From Corticimicrobacter populi (GTDB lineage Bacteria; Pseudomonadota; Gammaproteobacteria; Burkholderiales; Burkholderiaceae_B), in the NCBI RefSeq assembly GCF_003123725.1, contig NZ_QETA01000005.1, positions 186,001-250,000 on the forward strand: 64,000 nt of DNA. Direction: 5' to 3'. The notes beneath the pieces were generated by a model, which had not been told where the DNA came from, made no database searches, and saw only the letters and a list, made by a program, of their open reading frames with translations. Each line of letters begins with the position of its first letter. The first letter of the stretch is position 1. Positions 10,360 through 21,158 of the stretch are shown in pieces. The translations under genes and the position numbers were made by a program.

Positions 10360-10389
10360 ATTCTACCATGTTGCTATCAAAATTGTCGA
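10360..10389 (-). promoter_or_regulatory. Candidate extended -10 promoter giving rhlE a long leader
   Basis: On the minus strand TCGACA (10384-10389), an 18-nt spacer, then TAGAAT (10360-10365) with TG one base upstream (extended -10). Transcription from here would give about 219 nt of untranslated leader before ATG 10134. Together with the terminator at 10436-10468 this accounts for most of the 358-bp gap 10135-10492; no gene is seen in it. Confidence 0.5.
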
Positions 10390-10435
10390 TTCATGGTGGT
10401 TTTCTACTGACGACTCCCTGATTGTCGTGTGTACG

Positions 10436-10468
10436 CATCACTGCCCGTGCTTTGCAAGGGCAGTGATG
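10436..10468 (-). terminator. Perfect hairpin after the MetE-like gene
   Basis: CATCACTGCCC (10436-10446), 11-nt loop, GGGCAGTGATG (10458-10468): 11-bp perfect stem located 24 bp downstream of the stop at 10493 on the minus strand. No T-run follows, so it may act as an RNA-stabilising end rather than an intrinsic terminator. Confidence 0.55.
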
Positions 10469-10492
10469 TCGAACACTGATCTGACTGAAGGG

Positions 10493-11620
10493 TCAGGCGT
10501 CGCCCCAGACCTCGCGGGCCACCTTGACGACCAGTTCGAGTTTCCTGCGCTGGTCTGCGACGGCGATATCGTTGCCGTGCACGGTGCTGCTGAAGCCGCA
10601 TTGCGGTGACAGTGCCAGTTGCTCCAGCGGTGCATATTGCGCCGCTTCGTCGATGCGGCGCTTGATGGCGTCGGCCGATTCCAGTGTGCCGAATTTGGAT
10701 GTGATCAGGCCCAGGACCGCAACCTTGCCCTTGGGCAGGAAACGCAGCGGACGGAAATCACCCGAGCGGTCATCGTCGTATTCGAGGAAATAGGCATCCA
10801 GATCCATTTCGGCCAGCAGGGCTTCGGCAACGGGTTCGTAGTTGCCGGACGCTGCGTGCGTGCTGCGGAAGTTGCCGCGGCACAGATGCATGCCCAGGGT
10901 CATGCCGGCCGGCTTGAGTGCCACGACCTTGTTGATGAAGCGGGCGTAGCGGTGTGGTAGTTCATTGGGATCGTCGCCGCGCTGGCGGGCTGCCTCGCGC
11001 ATTTTTTCATCGCACAGGTAAGCCAGATTGGTGTCGTCGAGCTGGACGTAGGTGCAGCCGGCTGCCGCCAGACTGGCCAGTTCTGCAGCATAGGCCTGAG
11101 CGACATCGTCGTAGAAGGCCGGATCGAGTTCGGGATAGTGTGTGGCACTGATGCCGGCGCGACCGCCCCGAAAGTGCAGCATGGTGGGCGACGGGATTGT
11201 GACCTTGGCAACGCTGCCCTGGCCGGGTTTGATGACGCTTTGCAGGAAATCGAAGTCGGCGCGCTGGATGTCGCGCACATGGCGAACCTTGTCGACCACG
11301 CGCATCACTGGCGGGGCCAGCTCCTGGCTGCCGTCGGGGCGGATGATGGTGACGGGCTCGGCACTCTCGACGCCGCCCAGCTGGCGCAGGAAATCAACGT
11401 GAAAATAGGTGCGGCGAAACTCGCCGTCGGTGATGCTCTTGAGACCCAGATCTTCCTGAAATGCGACGATTTCGGCGATGGCCCGGTCTTCGACACTGCG
11501 CAGCGCGGTCGCATCGATCTCATGGCGTGCAAAGCGCTCACGGGCTTCGAGCAGGTAGGCGGGGCGCAGGAAACTGCCGACGTGTTCGGCGCGGAAGGGG
11601 GGATTGTGCGGGGTGGTCAA
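10493..11620 (-). CDS. MetE C-terminal-domain-like protein (YxjG/COG0620 family)
   Basis: Single-domain relative of cobalamin-independent methionine synthase, containing only the zinc/homocysteine-binding catalytic barrel. Visible: FRAEHVGSFLRP at the start, LKSITDGEFRRTYFHVDF, YVQLDDTNLAYLCDEK, a zinc-ligand region MHLCRGNF, and the C-terminal LALSPQCGFSS with the expected Cys. TTG 11620 is chosen because GGAG lies 6 nt before it; a longer frame starts at a TTG at 11710 that overlaps a likely -10 (TATAAT on the minus strand, 11693-11698). About 375 residues. It may methylate homocysteine from a methyl donor other than folate; this is inference. Divergent from the MFS gene. Confidence 0.82.
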   Translation of the reverse strand: MTTPHNPPFRAEHVGSFLRPAYLLEARERFARHEIDATALRSVEDRAIAEIVAFQEDLGLKSITDGEFRRTYFHVDFLRQLGGVESAEPVTIIRPDGSQELAPPVMRVVDKVRHVRDIQRADFDFLQSVIKPGQGSVAKVTIPSPTMLHFRGGRAGISATHYPELDPAFYDDVAQAYAAELASLAAAGCTYVQLDDTNLAYLCDEKMREAARQRGDDPNELPHRYARFINKVVALKPAGMTLGMHLCRGNFRSTHAASGNYEPVAEALLAEMDLDAYFLEYDDDRSGDFRPLRFLPKGKVAVLGLITSKFGTLESADAIKRRIDEAAQYAPLEQLALSPQCGFSSTVHGNDIAVADQRRKLELVVKVAREVWGDA

Positions 11621-11837
11621 GCGAGACTCCGGAGATTGCTGCGGTCCATTCCGATGGATAGGACAGGTCTGCAGAAAAGTTGTGATCAGCTCATTATAAT
11701 GCCGCGTCAATCAGCATGAATATAGACAGTTTTGATGTATGTCTATGATTGAAAATGATATTTCCTTGAGTATATTTCATATTTAATATGAATTCTCCTC
11801 ATGGTTTGTGGGTTTTTCTTTTCACTCTTCCTGGGTT

Positions 11838-13127
11838 ATGGATATCAGACAGACAGTGCAGCAAGGTGCCATGAGCCCGTTCCAGGTCATGGCGGTCTCG
11901 ATTTGCGTCATGATCAGCATGATCGATGGTTTCGATGTGCTTTCGGTCGCCTTTGTCGGGCCGACGATTTCGCATGAATGGGGGCTGGCACCGGCGCAGC
12001 TGGGGGTGCTTTTCAGTTCTGGCCTGGCCGGGATGGTGGTCGGCTCCCTGGTCATTTCACCGCTTGCCGATGTGTTCGGACGTCGCCGAATCATCCTGGT
12101 GTGCCTGGCGATCCTGGCCAGCGGCATGCTGGCCTCGGCCTGGGCGCGAGGACTGGAGGAGCTGGCCTGGCTGCGGGTCTACACCGGGCTGGGTATGGGG
12201 GGCATCCTGGCGGCAATCAATACGGTGGTGGCCGAGTTCTCGTCGCTGTGGCGGCGCAGCCTGGCGATCAGTTGCATGGCAGTCGGCTATCCGATTGGTG
12301 CGGTCTTGGGCGGGCTGATGTCCGTCTATCTGATCGAGCATATCGGCTGGCGCAGCGTGTTCGTGTCAGGAGGTGCGGCATCGTTGCTGATGTTGCCGCT
12401 GGTCTGGCGTTGCATGCCGGAGTCGCTGGATTTCCTGCTGACCCGCCGACCGCGCAATGCACTGGTGCGGCTCAATGACGTGCTGGAGCGGATGGGCCTG
12501 CCGGCGCAGGATGTGCTGCCGCCCGCACCTGCGCGACAACGTCCTGCGCGATTGTGGGATGTGTTCGGTCCGAGCCTGTGGCGTCCGACATTGCTGATCT
12601 GTGGCAGCTATTTCGCCTTGATGGTGTCGTTCTATTTTCTGCTCAACTGGACGCCCAAGATCCTGGTCAGCCTGGGTCTGCCGGTAGGCGCAGGCATCTC
12701 GGGTGCCGTCATCATGAATCTGGGTGGGGTGGCTGGTGGCCTGTGGCTGGGCTGGCAGGCCAATCGCCGGGGGCTGGGCAGGTTGACGGCCGCCAGCCTG
12801 TTGGCGGGCTTTGTCTGCGTGGCAGGATTCGGCTGGATTGCCGGACCGCTGCCGCTCTTGCTGGCGCTGGCTGCCCTGATCGGTTTCTTTACCAATGGCA
12901 GCATCGTCGGTCTGTATGCGCTGGCTCCAGTCGTGTTTCCGCCCGAAGTACGCACGACGGGCACCGGGCTGGCGCTGGGGATCGGCCGCCTGGGGGCCAC
13001 GGCCGGGCCGTATCTGGCTGGCCTGATGATTGCTGCCGAGTGGACACGACCGGCTTACTATATGGCGCTGGGCGCGCCGTTGCTGCTGGCTGCGGCAGGG
13101 GCGTGGATGCTGCGCGGGCAGCGCTGA
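11838..13127 (+). CDS. MFS transporter, aromatic acid:H+ symporter (AAHS) type
   Basis: Twelve hydrophobic segments over 429 residues. The first span contains MIDGFDVLSVAFVGP, the DGFD signature of the AAHS family (PcaK/BenK/MhpT-like), and the loop between spans 2 and 3 contains the MFS motif LADVFGRRRIILV. Substrates of the family are benzoate, hydroxybenzoates and related acids; the actual substrate here is unknown. ATG 11838 is preferred to GTG 11808, although the Shine-Dalgarno is weak. No catabolic genes adjoin it. The AT-rich divergent region 11700-11837 probably holds its promoter. Confidence 0.87.
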   Translation: MDIRQTVQQGAMSPFQVMAVSICVMISMIDGFDVLSVAFVGPTISHEWGLAPAQLGVLFSSGLAGMVVGSLVISPLADVFGRRRIILVCLAILASGMLASAWARGLEELAWLRVYTGLGMGGILAAINTVVAEFSSLWRRSLAISCMAVGYPIGAVLGGLMSVYLIEHIGWRSVFVSGGAASLLMLPLVWRCMPESLDFLLTRRPRNALVRLNDVLERMGLPAQDVLPPAPARQRPARLWDVFGPSLWRPTLLICGSYFALMVSFYFLLNWTPKILVSLGLPVGAGISGAVIMNLGGVAGGLWLGWQANRRGLGRLTAASLLAGFVCVAGFGWIAGPLPLLLALAALIGFFTNGSIVGLYALAPVVFPPEVRTTGTGLALGIGRLGATAGPYLAGLMIAAEWTRPAYYMALGAPLLLAAAGAWMLRGQR

Positions 13128-13148
13128 TTTATTGATGGAGTGGAATTA

Positions 13149-13487
13149 ATGCCTGTTGGTACCTTGCCCTTGCACGATGCGGTGCTGACCGGTATTCACC
13201 TCAGATGGGATCTGGCGCAATGTGAGTTGCGACTATCTCCTGTGAATATGCCATCGCATGTATTGATATTCGATTGATTCACGAAAATTGAAATTCCACG
13301 CTATGAAAGCTGGGGCGCATCGTCGTCAATCAATCGTATCCGGCAATCTCAAGAGGGTGTGTTCGAGATCGAAATTCAGTCAGGCGATACGATTCGCGTT
13401 GAGGCCTCCGGCTGGATTTTTCGCCAGCGTGATGTGTCAAGGCCAGTTGGGAATCTATTGGTGAAATCCTTGCTGGACGCCACCTGA
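13149..13487 (+). pseudogene. Small immunity-like gene interrupted by an in-frame TGA
   Basis: From ATG 13149 the frame reads 42 codons (MPVGTLPLHDAVLTGI...) to TGA 13275-13277, then continues in the same frame for 69 more codons to TGA 13485-13487. The second half, with KIEIPRYESWGASSSIN and EIEIQSGDTIRVEASGW, looks like small polymorphic-toxin-associated proteins that typically contain LHDA, W-x-P/A-S-x-SIN and EIxMQSGD-like segments. Both halves together make one 112-residue protein, so this is one gene broken by a single stop codon. The family memory is moderate, not database-verified. Base composition is lower in GC than the flanks. It lies 13 bp upstream of an Imm32-like gene. Confidence 0.6.
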
Positions 13488-13500
13488 ATAGGGCGTGAAT

Positions 13501-13716
13501 ATGAATATATATGGTTATGAATCGGCAGAGAGCGAGTTGATTGGTTTGCAAGAGATCACGCTTCAAGTGTCGATTGATGAGTTGAATGAGTTGATTGAAT
13601 TCATGAAAAATACCCTCCTTTTAATGAGGGAGCATGAAAACTTTGGGAGTGAACACTTCAAGGACTTTGCTGTTAACAAATCGCTGGGCATGCCAGATAT
13701 TATTATTTCTAAATAA
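13501..13716 (+). CDS. Small Imm32-like immunity protein
   Basis: 71 residues, beginning MNIYGYESAESELIGLQEIT and ending FGSEHFKDFAVNKSLGMPDI plus IISK. The pattern (Y-G-Y, L-x-E-x-T, a helix of Leu/Glu, a conserved EH-F/L-D, then PDI(I/V)) matches my recollection of immunity protein 32 family members, which protect cells against polymorphic toxins. ATG 13501 follows an AGGGCG; a GTG at 13495 is in frame. Codon use and GC content are unlike the neighbours. No toxin gene is visible in the window, so it is an orphan if the assignment is right. Confidence 0.55.
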   Translation: MNIYGYESAESELIGLQEITLQVSIDELNELIEFMKNTLLLMREHENFGSEHFKDFAVNKSLGMPDIIISK

Positions 13717-13785
13717 TGACATCCATGCGTATGCGTTGAAATGGTGCCGCCGAAGGCGGCGTGAAGACTGCGCGGGCAGCGCTGA

Positions 13786-14061
13786 TCAGGCAGGCGCGGT
13801 GGCCCGCTCCAGATCGCCGAGCCATCGGATGGCGTGTTCGCGATGTGGCCCGCACATGTCGGCCGCAGGCTGGAGGCCACCGCAGAAGGCGGGCCGTTCA
13901 GGCCGGCCAAAGATCAGGCAGCGATGGCTGGCGTCGAGCTGGATGCAGCGTACGCCAGCGGGCTTGCCATCAGGCATGCCGGGGATCGGGCTGGTAATCG
14001 ACGGGGCGATGCAGCACGCGCCGCAGTCATCGCGGCAGGACAGGGGCGCGGTCGCGCTCAT
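13786..14061 (-). CDS. YkgJ-family cysteine cluster protein
   Basis: 91-residue protein with the Cys pattern of the YkgJ/zinc- or iron-chelating domain family: CRDDCGACC near the N-terminus, then C at LGVRC-like position, [13 protein letters not shown], and a final C in DMCGPH. The family is thought to bind a metal ion or iron-sulfur cluster; function unknown. A GCCGCC-GAA-GGCGGC hairpin at 13746-13760 lies just downstream of its stop. It is between the immunity-like islet and leuA. Confidence 0.85.
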   Translation of the reverse strand: MSATAPLSCRDDCGACCIAPSITSPIPGMPDGKPAGVRCIQLDASHRCLIFGRPERPAFCGGLQPAADMCGPHREHAIRWLGDLERATAPA

Positions 14062-14162
14062 GGGCTGACGGCCCGATGCGCTTTGCGCTTGTGGCGCAAG
14101 GCATCGGCGGGTGTCGGGGCGTGGGTTGCGCCAGATACACTGGGAACAGTCATCCGGGGTGC

Positions 14163-15878
14163 TCAGGCCGCCGAGGCATCTGCCGTGGCGGCGATGTCTG
14201 CGTCGGTGGTTTCCTGGCCGAGGTGACGATTGACAGCGCTCAGCACGGCGTGGAACGATGCCGTCACGATATCGCGGTTCACTCCCACGCCGAAGCCGGT
14301 CGCCGATTCACCCAGGCGCAGCTCGACATAGCTGGCGGCACGTGTGTCGGCACCGGTGCCGATGGCATGCTCATGGTAGTCCATGATGCGGATGGGCAGG
14401 TCGAGTGCCGCGACGAAGGCCGAGATGGCACCGTCGCCTTCGCCGGTAACGGTGACCGGCTGGCCATCGTGCTCGAGATCGACTTCAATGCGGAACTGGC
14501 GGCCTTCGCCCGCTTCCGGCGTGCCGGCGATGCGGTGGCGGATCAGCTTCCAGGGGGCATGCTGGCCCAGGTATTCGCTCTGGAAGACATCGTAGACATT
14601 CTCGGCCGTGACCTCACGGCCGGTTTCGTCGGACACCTTCTGGATGGCGCGGCTGAATTCGATTTGCAGGCGACGCGGCAGGACCAGGCCGTGCTCCTGT
14701 TCGAGCAGGTAGGACACGCCGCCCTTGCCCGACTGGCTGTTGACGCGGATCACGGCATCGTAGCTGCGGCCCAGGTCGGCAGGATCGATGGGCAGGTAGG
14801 GAACTTCCCAGACGCCGTCGGGATCCTGTTTGGCAAAGCCTTTCTTGATGGCATCCTGGTGCGAACCGGAGAACGCGGTGAAGACCAGATCACCGGCGTA
14901 GGGATGGCGCGGGTGTACCGGCAACTGGTTGCAGTACTCGGCGCAGCGGCGGACTTCGTCGATGTCGGAGAAGTCGAGGCCGGGATGGATGCCCTGGGTG
15001 TACAGGTTGAGCGCCAGCGTGACGAGGTCGACGTTGCCGGTGCGTTCACCGCTGCCGAACAGGCAGCCCTCGACGCGGTCGGCTCCGGCCATCATGGCGA
15101 ATTCGGCGGCGGCCACGGCGGTGCCCCGATCGTTGTGGGGATGCACGCTGAGGATGACGCTGTTGCGGTTGTCGAGGTTGCGGTGCATCCACTCGATCTG
15201 ATCCGCATAGAGATTGGGCGTCGTGGCCTCGATGGTGGCCGGCAGGTTGTAGACAATCTTGTTGTCGGGCGTGGCACCCCAGGTCTTGCCGACGGCGTTG
15301 CAGACCTCGAGTGCGAACTCGGGCTCGGCGGTGCTGAAGACTTCGGGCGAGTACTCATAGCGCCATTGGGTTTCGGGGTGGCGGCTGGTGTACTGCTTGA
15401 CCCACTGCGTGCCCTGGACGGCAATCTGCCTGACTTCGTCCTTGCTCATGTTGAAGACGATGCGGCGGAATGCGGGGGCCACGGCGTTGTACATGTGAAC
15501 CATGGCCTGCCGGGCTCCGGCGACAGACTCGACAGTGCGGGCGATCAGGTCTTCGCGGGCCTGGGTCAGGACAATAATGGTGACATCGTCTGGAATGCGC
15601 TTTTCATCGACCAACCGGCGCACGAAATCGAAGTCGGTTTGCGAGGCGGAGGGAAAGCCGACCTCGATTTCCTTGAAGCCGATCCGGATCAACTGGTCGA
15701 AGAAACGCAGCTTGCGCTCGACGCTCATCGGCTCGATCAGCGCCTGATTGCCGTCACGCAGGTCGGTGCTCATCCAGATGGGTGGATGGCTGATGCGGCG
15801 GCTGGGCCAGGTGCGTTCGGCATAGTCCTGTGCGAACGGCTGGAAGGGGATGTACTTTTTCTCCGGATGGGCGAGCAT
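14163..15878 (-). CDS. leuA: 2-isopropylmalate synthase
   Basis: LeuA condenses acetyl-CoA with 2-oxoisovalerate, the first step of leucine biosynthesis. This is the long form (571 residues) of the type seen in actinobacteria and many betaproteobacteria. Visible: [15 protein letters not shown] with the metal-binding Asp, [34 protein letters not shown] with metal His residues, [15 protein letters not shown], and a C-terminal regulatory domain ending [18 protein letters not shown]. Start ATG 15878, preceded by TGAGGT. A leucine-rich leader peptide lies about 165 nt upstream (16043-16162), suggesting regulation by ribosome stalling. Confidence 0.96.
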   Translation of the reverse strand: MLAHPEKKYIPFQPFAQDYAERTWPSRRISHPPIWMSTDLRDGNQALIEPMSVERKLRFFDQLIRIGFKEIEVGFPSASQTDFDFVRRLVDEKRIPDDVTIIVLTQAREDLIARTVESVAGARQAMVHMYNAVAPAFRRIVFNMSKDEVRQIAVQGTQWVKQYTSRHPETQWRYEYSPEVFSTAEPEFALEVCNAVGKTWGATPDNKIVYNLPATIEATTPNLYADQIEWMHRNLDNRNSVILSVHPHNDRGTAVAAAEFAMMAGADRVEGCLFGSGERTGNVDLVTLALNLYTQGIHPGLDFSDIDEVRRCAEYCNQLPVHPRHPYAGDLVFTAFSGSHQDAIKKGFAKQDPDGVWEVPYLPIDPADLGRSYDAVIRVNSQSGKGGVSYLLEQEHGLVLPRRLQIEFSRAIQKVSDETGREVTAENVYDVFQSEYLGQHAPWKLIRHRIAGTPEAGEGRQFRIEVDLEHDGQPVTVTGEGDGAISAFVAALDLPIRIMDYHEHAIGTGADTRAASYVELRLGESATGFGVGVNRDIVTASFHAVLSAVNRHLGQETTDADIAATADASAA

Positions 15879-16042
15879 GGGAACCTCAGTCAGATGGTAA
15901 GACCGGCAATGGCAGGGCGCGCATCACGTCTGGATGGGACGGCGCACGACCACCATGGCGGAGCCTGTGTACAGGCGATAAAACGAAATCGGGGAACGAA
16001 AAGACGCGTGGCGAGACAGGGTGGCCGGACTGCCACAGGGCA

Positions 16043-16162
16043 CTAGGCCCGGCCCCCGATCGCTAGGGATAGGGATAGCAGTTGTGCGGCGGTGGCACGC
16101 AAGCCAGCCCGTGCGGCTGCATGCGCACGGGTGTCGATGGAGAAGATCGCTGGCTTGTTCAT
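16043..16162 (-). CDS. leuL: Putative leuA leader peptide with clustered Leu codons
   Basis: A 39-codon frame starting at ATG 16162 and ending at TAG 16043-16045, upstream of leuA on the same strand. Near its end it encodes QLLSLSLAIGG, where the leucines are CTG, CTA, CTA, CTA. CTA appears rare in the high-GC genes around it, which is the classic design of a leucine attenuator. Just after it the RNA can form GGCCGG...CCGGCC with an inner TGCC-CTGT-GGCA. I found no clean U-run terminator right after that hairpin, so the mechanism (attenuation or other coupling) is not settled. No strong Shine-Dalgarno is visible. Confidence 0.5.
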   Translation of the reverse strand: MNKPAIFSIDTRAHAAARAGLRATAAQLLSLSLAIGGRA

Positions 16163-16271
16163 AAGACGATAGTCAACCACAAAGCAGGCTGTCAGGCAAG
16201 GGTTTTGTCGCCGGTTGGTTGCCCCACGGCTTCCTGGGTGGCAAGTGTGGGGCTGTGCTGCTGTGGCTACA

Positions 16272-17027
16272 TTATTTCCTGTTCGCGCGGTTGCCACTGG
16301 CCGCGGTATCGGCATTCTGCTGGGCTTCCAGCGCCTCGATCTGGCGTTGCAGGGCCCGCAGTTGCTGGCGCGCTTCCTGTTGCTGGCTATTCAGGCGATC
16401 CGCTTCCTGGCGGGCCTGGGCCTGCTGGGCGGCGATGCTGCGCTCTTGCTGGCGTTGAGTGGCCAGGTCATTCTGCAGATTGCTGAGTTCGGTGCTGCTG
16501 GCGGCCAGTTGTCGTTCGGTGTGGGCGTATTCGGCTTCGAAGCGAATGCGTTCGATGTCGGGCTGGGCCAGTTCCACGGTTTGCCGGCTGAAATTGCGGT
16601 AGGTGTTTTCGGCCTGGGCAAAATCATCGGTGCGGATCACGCGCCAGAAATTCTTTTGTTGGAACAATGCAACGTAATAGCGCAGATCGGAAGGCTGAAA
16701 CAGCAGGCTGGCACCGAACTGGCCATTGTAGGTGGTACGCAATTCATGTACTTGGCCGGCCTGGATCAGGCGTTGCAGTTCGCTGGCCAGGGTATGCTCG
16801 GCGGCCGGCGTGCGGATCTCCGGCTGAACGGGGGCCGGTGCTGTCGTATCCTGCTGGACAACGACTGCGGTCGCGCTGTTGTCGGCATCCGGCGTGGCCG
16901 CGCTGTCGACCTGGCGTACCACAGGCGCATCAGCCGGGCGGCTGTCCTGTGCCTGGGCGCAACCGCCCAGGGGAATGCTGATGATGGCCAGGGCGAGCAG
17001 CGCCGGGCGGATGCCGTGGTTTTTCAT
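16272..17027 (-). CDS. DUF2968 lipoprotein
   Basis: 251 residues starting at ATG 17027. The first about 22 residues are a lipoprotein signal (KNHGIRPALLALAIISIPLG then GC), so the mature protein is probably anchored on the membrane. The middle has YNGQFGASLLF and YVALFQQKNFWRVIRTDD, typical of DUF2968, a betaproteobacterial family of unknown function. The C-terminal half is a long Gln/Glu/Arg-rich coiled coil (repeats like QQQEARQQLRALQRQIEALE). It follows the sigma-54 activator by 57 bp, and may be co-transcribed with the Tad cluster; that is inference. Confidence 0.82.
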   Translation of the reverse strand: MKNHGIRPALLALAIISIPLGGCAQAQDSRPADAPVVRQVDSAATPDADNSATAVVVQQDTTAPAPVQPEIRTPAAEHTLASELQRLIQAGQVHELRTTYNGQFGASLLFQPSDLRYYVALFQQKNFWRVIRTDDFAQAENTYRNFSRQTVELAQPDIERIRFEAEYAHTERQLAASSTELSNLQNDLATQRQQERSIAAQQAQARQEADRLNSQQQEARQQLRALQRQIEALEAQQNADTAASGNRANRK

Positions 17028-17084
17028 GCCGAAAATCCCGAGATATCGTGGTTGGAAACACCTGAAAGCAAGATGATACATAAA

Positions 17085-18503
<1,419 letters not shown>

Positions 18504-18523
18504 GCCGGGCTTTTCCATTTTTG

Positions 18524-20740
18524 TCAGTGCACGAGTTGCGCGCGTGGGCGACCGCACTCGAGGGAGATCAATTCGGTGCGGACCTGACCCAGGTTGATGC
18601 CGAGGTTCGCAAGCAGGTTCGACAGCGTCTGGCCCAGGGCATCAAGGGGCGCGCGCAGGATGTCGAGTACGATCTGCAGCAACAAGGGCACGCCGGTCTG
18701 GCTGTTTGTTTTCTGCAGCACGCTGTTGAGCTTGTCGACACAGCCGGATGCCGTGCCGGCATAAGGTGGCAGCCCGCTCAGTGTGGCTCCCGCGCATGTG
18801 TCCGTTGGCAGCAAGACGCCCAGCAGGTCACCCAACAGGTCGCCGACAAGGTTCAGGAGGTCAAGTCTGAGCAGGTTATCGACGATATTGCCGATCAGCC
18901 CGTTAAATCCTGTCTCGATTTTGCGCAGAGCCTTGGCCTCAACGGCTTTCCGGCACGCAAATCCCTGGCCGTTGAATGGGCCGGAGGCGGGGTTGCAGTT
19001 TTCTGCGGCCAGAGTTTCGTTCCATATCTGCTGTGCTCCAGGCCGGGTGCCGGAGCCATTGGCCGGGGTTTTGCCTGCCAGGCTGGACAGCAGTTCGTCT
19101 GTTAGACTGGCCAGGGTCGTGCCGATGGCCAGTGCATTGCCGTTTGCCGGCACATCTGCGGTCTCGCCTGCTGCCAGGGTAACGGTCGAGACATCTTCCA
19201 GTGCGATGCCTGATATGGATGTGTTGAGTGACAGCAGATTGTGGCCCAGCAGCCGCAGCCGCAGCAGCTCCTTGCTATCCAGCGGGGTGCGACAACTGAA
19301 GCTGGTCGAGAAAGCGTCGCTGGCGCTGATGTTGCCGATGCAGGCATTGGCCAGGCTGGCCTGGACGGTGATCCGGGCGAGCGCCTGGCCTTGCTCATCG
19401 TATTCTTCGCACAGGCTGTCGAGCGTACCGTGACCGGTGACGAGTTCCAGTCCGATCGGGATGTGTACGCCCAGGTCGAGCAGTCCTGCCGGGACCATGC
19501 CGCCGCCGGTTGTCGAGCAATTGCCGAGGCTGGCGCAGAGTTCGACGAAGGCGCGGATCTGGGCTCCATAGGCCGTCGTACCGGCTCCGCCTATACCGAT
19601 AGAGGGAGGCTCGACGATACCGATCTTGACGGAGCCACGCAGTACGCCCAACAGGTTGAGTTCGGCAGGCACATCGATTGCCCTTTCCCTCGTTGCAAAG
19701 GCCAGCACGCTGTCGACGATGCTGCCCAGCGATATCCTGGTATTCAGGGCGGCATTCGGATCGTCTGCGTTGATGTGGGCGAACAGGCCGCGCGGGCCAT
19801 TGGCGAGGCTGCCAAGCTGAATGACGGGGTCGGCGACGACCAGCGCATCGATCAGGCTTTCCAGCAGGGAGAGCTGGACGGTTGTCAACTCGGTACCGGG
19901 CGCAGGATTCGAGCCTCCGTTGCGGGCGAGTTCCAGTGCGGCGCGCAGCAGTTCGGCACCGCCGACCCGAGCTACGCTATCGAGTGCCAACAGTTCGTTC
20001 AGGCTGGCGACGGTCAGGTCGGCGGGCAGGTCGACGCCCAGGGTCTGTAGCAGGCCTGCCGGTGTCAGCATGACATTGGCCAGGCCGTTGCGATCGGCAA
20101 CGGTGGTGCCACGCAGATCTGCACCGATACTGGCCAGCAGGTTGGTGAGCAGGCCGTCGTCCAGGGCCAGCAACTGTGGGCTGACACTGAAGGCCGCCAG
20201 GGGTTCGCCAGGCTCGAGGCGGGCGATGGCTTTTGCCTGGAGGGCAGCTGTCTGCATCAGCGGTACGAAAGCAGGGATGTTGCTGCGTAGCGATACATAG
20301 ATGGCCTGACCGGGGGCGTTGTCCGTCGGGCTGAAGTGCAGCGCTTGCTGGGCCGGATCAACTGCAGTGGCGGGCGCGGTCGGATCCCATACGCCGCAGG
20401 CAATATCGGTTTCGACTTCACTGGCGTTCTGCAGGGCGGGTTGAGCCGCCAGGGTTGCCTGGGCGGTTTCGATTGCTGCAGCGCAATTGCCCGGCCAGGC
20501 CGGACGTAACATTTGCACGCCGCTCAGTGCGGCCATATCGGCTGCGTTCTGGAGTTCCCGCTTCATATAGAACAGGTAGGCAAGGTGTGCCGTGCCGAGC
20601 AGGACCAGGCCCACCAGGATCGAGGCTGCAGCCGGCAGCAGGACTGAACCGCGCTGGTATCCATGGTGTGCATTGCCCGTGCGGGCAGGCCGTGGCGAAA
20701 TCCTCATGGCGCAGGGCTCAGTCTTTTTCGAGCCGCTCAT
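18524..20740 (-). CDS. tadG: TadG-like Flp pilus assembly protein
   Basis: Large (738-residue) protein with one N-terminal membrane span in a TadE/G-like segment ([20 protein letters not shown], then [11 protein letters not shown]). The rest is a long exported region rich in Leu, Asp and small residues, with few Cys pairs. TadG-type proteins belong to Flp/Tad pilus loci and are thought to act as minor pilins or assembly factors in the envelope. ATG 20740 has GGA 8 nt before it and would overlap the upstream gene by 23 bp; ATG 20707 is an alternative that avoids the overlap. No von Willebrand MIDAS motif was recognised. Confidence 0.78.
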   Translation of the reverse strand: MSGSKKTEPCAMRISPRPARTGNAHHGYQRGSVLLPAAASILVGLVLLGTAHLAYLFYMKRELQNAADMAALSGVQMLRPAWPGNCAAAIETAQATLAAQPALQNASEVETDIACGVWDPTAPATAVDPAQQALHFSPTDNAPGQAIYVSLRSNIPAFVPLMQTAALQAKAIARLEPGEPLAAFSVSPQLLALDDGLLTNLLASIGADLRGTTVADRNGLANVMLTPAGLLQTLGVDLPADLTVASLNELLALDSVARVGGAELLRAALELARNGGSNPAPGTELTTVQLSLLESLIDALVVADPVIQLGSLANGPRGLFAHINADDPNAALNTRISLGSIVDSVLAFATRERAIDVPAELNLLGVLRGSVKIGIVEPPSIGIGGAGTTAYGAQIRAFVELCASLGNCSTTGGGMVPAGLLDLGVHIPIGLELVTGHGTLDSLCEEYDEQGQALARITVQASLANACIGNISASDAFSTSFSCRTPLDSKELLRLRLLGHNLLSLNTSISGIALEDVSTVTLAAGETADVPANGNALAIGTTLASLTDELLSSLAGKTPANGSGTRPGAQQIWNETLAAENCNPASGPFNGQGFACRKAVEAKALRKIETGFNGLIGNIVDNLLRLDLLNLVGDLLGDLLGVLLPTDTCAGATLSGLPPYAGTASGCVDKLNSVLQKTNSQTGVPLLLQIVLDILRAPLDALGQTLSNLLANLGINLGQVRTELISLECGRPRAQLVH

Positions 20741-21134
20741 CGAACCATTCCGGCAGTGGCTGGCGGAAACTGTCCAGATAGCGTTGCCAACTCAGTTGTG
20801 CCGTGGCACCCAGAATGGGCAGGTGAGACCCTGGCCGGTCGGGGTTGGCTTGCGCAGCCAGCAGGCGTCGTGTCGTTTCCCCGATGGCGGGAGAACGCCC
20901 CGATGCTGCCGGCGTGCTGGCCGAGTCGGGCTGTGCGGTGTCTGCAGTCTGCCCCGGCGCGACGATCCTGCGCACCACGGGACGCTCGGGTGTACTGGCG
21001 CTGGATGTGGCCGAAGACCCTGTGCCCGCTTGATCGGTGGGTTGTGCATACACATGCGGTACGCCGGAGAGACCGAGCCAGATCGTTGCCAGCAGGGCAG
21101 TCTCCGGTAGTCTTGAAAGGAGGGGGCAAGTCAT
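20718..21134 (-). CDS. DUF3613 protein of the Tad locus
   Basis: 138 residues: a signal peptide (MTCPLLSRLPETALLATIWL and onward to VYAQ), a Ser/Thr/Pro-rich linker, then a short C-terminal domain with IGETTRRLLAAQANP and WQRYLDSFRQPLPEWF. This pattern is DUF3613, small periplasmic proteins found in betaproteobacterial Tad loci; function unknown. ATG 21134 follows AGGAG. Gene lies between tadD and tadG. Confidence 0.82.
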   Translation of the reverse strand: MTCPLLSRLPETALLATIWLGLSGVPHVYAQPTDQAGTGSSATSSASTPERPVVRRIVAPGQTADTAQPDSASTPAASGRSPAIGETTRRLLAAQANPDRPGSHLPILGATAQLSWQRYLDSFRQPLPEWFDERLEKD

Positions 21135-21158
21135 GTCTGTTCTCCTGGGGCAAGGCGG

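Noticed and set aside
13275-13277. TGA as a selenocysteine codon
   Set aside because: No selenoprotein family fits, and no SECIS-like hairpin was noticed after it; a nonsense mutation or sequencing error is simpler.
15879-16042. Classic U-run terminator between the leucine leader peptide and leuA
   Set aside because: The GGCCGG/CCGGCC hairpin is not followed directly by a T-run; so attenuation by termination is not shown.
14076-16046. Plus-strand frame of 656 codons opposite leuA
   Set aside because: No family resemblance; leuA on the minus strand is unambiguous.
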